Shown piece after piece: positions 5,461 through 6,492 of a stretch of DNA of 6,492 nt. Made by a program: the position numbers and the translations under genes. Positions within the stretch are counted from its first letter, which is position 1; each line of letters begins with the position of its first letter. The DNA lies in the NCBI GenBank assembly GCA_035412805.1, contig DAONVO010000109.1:1-6492 (forward strand), in the 5' to 3' direction. The notes under the pieces were generated by a model that saw only the letters and a list, made by a program, of their open reading frames with translations, was not told the origin of the DNA and did no database searches. This stretch comes from DTU018 sp029550685. GTDB taxonomy: Bacteria; Bacillota; Syntrophomonadia; Syntrophomonadales; Syntrophomonadaceae.

Positions 5461-6492
5461 CTATATATCCGGATAATGGGTAATTTCTTTTATCTCCTGG
5501 TATAGACTTTCCAGCCGCGGGTAAATCTTGCAATAGACCCGTTCGTAAAGTTCCCGGTACAGCCTGGCGTTTTTAGGATCAGGCTCAAAGGCACTGGTAT
5601 AATGAACCATATGGTTTACCGCTTCTTCATAGCTGTTAAATACCTTTAGGCCTACAAATCCGTTGATGGCTGCTCCCAGTCCGGAAGTTTCATAAGTCTG
5701 CCCTCGGACCACGGTTCGGTTAAACATATCGGCGGTTATTTGACAGATGGCATTACTCTGGGATCCCCCGCCAGAGACCGCAATTTTCCTTACTTTCACT
5801 TTAGATTTCTTTTCCAGGTTCTCCAGGCCTTCCAGGAGAGCATAATTTATGCCTTCGATTATCGCTCTATAGATATGAGCCCGGGTATGAACATCACCAA
5901 AACCAATAATTGCTCCCTTGGCCTCGGGCATCTTTAATCCCGGTGTCCAGAAAGGCTGCAGGATAAGTCCCTGGGATCCAGGGGGGATATCAGCCAGTTT
6001 CTCATCCAGCACCTCTTCCGGGGGAACTCCCCTTTGCTCCGCTTCCATCATCTCTCGCAAGCCAAATTCCTTTTTAAACCAGCTTATCATCCAGTATCCC
6101 CGGAAAATTTCTATTTCCGGATTATAATACCCGGGTATGGAAGCAGGATAAGCTGGCATGAACTGAATAGGTTCCAGATAACGCTGGGTATTGATCTGAA
6201 CTGTAGCTGTGGTGCCGAAACTCATGCTGGCACAGGCCGGATTCATACACCCTACTCCCAGGGTTTCACAGCCTTTGTCCGATCCGGCAGCAATTACCGG
6301 GGTTCCCTCCTTAATACCGGTAGCAGCAGCGGCCTGGGCGGTGACACCGGCAATGATTTCTCCCGGTTTAACCAGATCATAAAGCTTATCCTGGTCAATG
6401 CCGAACATTCTCCACTTAAAATCATAGGACTTGCACCAGCATTGTCTCTTGTAGTCAAAGGGAATATGACCAATTTGGCTGGCCACTGAATC
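5461..6492 (-). CDS. FGGY-family carbohydrate/polyol kinase (5' end outside window)
   Basis: 343 residues are visible, reading open to the window edge. FGGY kinases are usually about 500 residues, so the N-terminal sugar- and phosphate-binding part is off the edge and no true start is in view; a GTG at 6486 lies within the conserved fold and is not the start. Visible residues (1 = first codon in view) include IPFDYK (10-15) after the substrate region, AAGSDKGCETLGVG (68-81) whose Asp72 aligns with the catalytic base, SFGTTATV (91-98), and the ADP-binding SGGGSQSN (240-247) with ITADMF following. It phosphorylates a hydroxyl of a sugar or polyol with ATP in the cytosol. Substrate (xylulose, glycerol, erythritol or other) cannot be told. 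The AGPS-like gene 22 nt downstream suggests a triose or glycerol link. It ends with TAG at 5461-5463. Confidence 0.88.
   Translation of the reverse strand, partial: DSVASQIGHIPFDYKRQCWCKSYDFKWRMFGIDQDKLYDLVKPGEIIAGVTAQAAAATGIKEGTPVIAAGSDKGCETLGVGCMNPACASMSFGTTATVQINTQRYLEPIQFMPAYPASIPGYYNPEIEIFRGYWMISWFKKEFGLREMMEAEQRGVPPEEVLDEKLADIPPGSQGLILQPFWTPGLKMPEAKGAIIGFGDVHTRAHIYRAIIEGINYALLEGLENLEKKSKVKVRKIAVSGGGSQSNAICQITADMFNRTVVRGQTYETSGLGAAINGFVGLKVFNSYEEAVNHMVHYTSAFEPDPKNARLYRELYERVYCKIYPRLESLYQEIKEITHYPDI

Overview
The window holds two gene pairs, all on the minus strand, separated by about 850 bases of non-coding DNA packed with small palindromic repeats. Strong AAGGAGG-type ribosome binding sites, moderate GC, a copper ATPase with two N-terminal metal domains and a free copper chaperone all fit a Firmicute, probably an anaerobic clostridium. 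The genus cannot be fixed from the sequence alone.

Right end (3705-6492, minus): the 3' two thirds of an FGGY-family sugar/polyol kinase, whose 5' end lies beyond the window. After a 22-nt gap comes a 577-residue FAD-linked protein closely resembling alkyl-dihydroxyacetonephosphate synthase (AGPS). The two genes appear co-transcribed. A kinase that makes a phosphorylated polyol or triose next to an AGPS-like flavoprotein suggests glycerol/DHAP or ether-lipid chemistry, but the substrates are not proven.

Left part (186-2858, minus): a two-gene copper homeostasis operon, copA (Cu+-exporting P1B-type ATPase, 811 residues) followed by copZ (70-residue copper chaperone). A good extended -10 promoter lies upstream of copA, and a possible CsoR-like operator overlaps its ribosome binding site. 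The chaperone would hand Cu+ to the ATPase for export. No copper regulator gene is in the window.

Non-coding DNA (1-185 and 2859-3704): a modular repeat family appears four times: 1-127, 3223-3258, 3329-3409 (inverted) and 3436-3568. A conserved frame (module A, zero to two tandem B units of 45-52 nt, then a GATGACA end) carries short internal stems. These stems differ in sequence from copy to copy yet nearly always remain self-complementary. The 1-127 and 3436-3568 copies have the same A-B-B layout and orientation and bracket the copper operon. Between copA and the repeats, about 2970-3200 holds another set of predicted hairpins and may be a structured RNA or a decayed element. The covarying-stem repeat family is the most unusual thing in this window.
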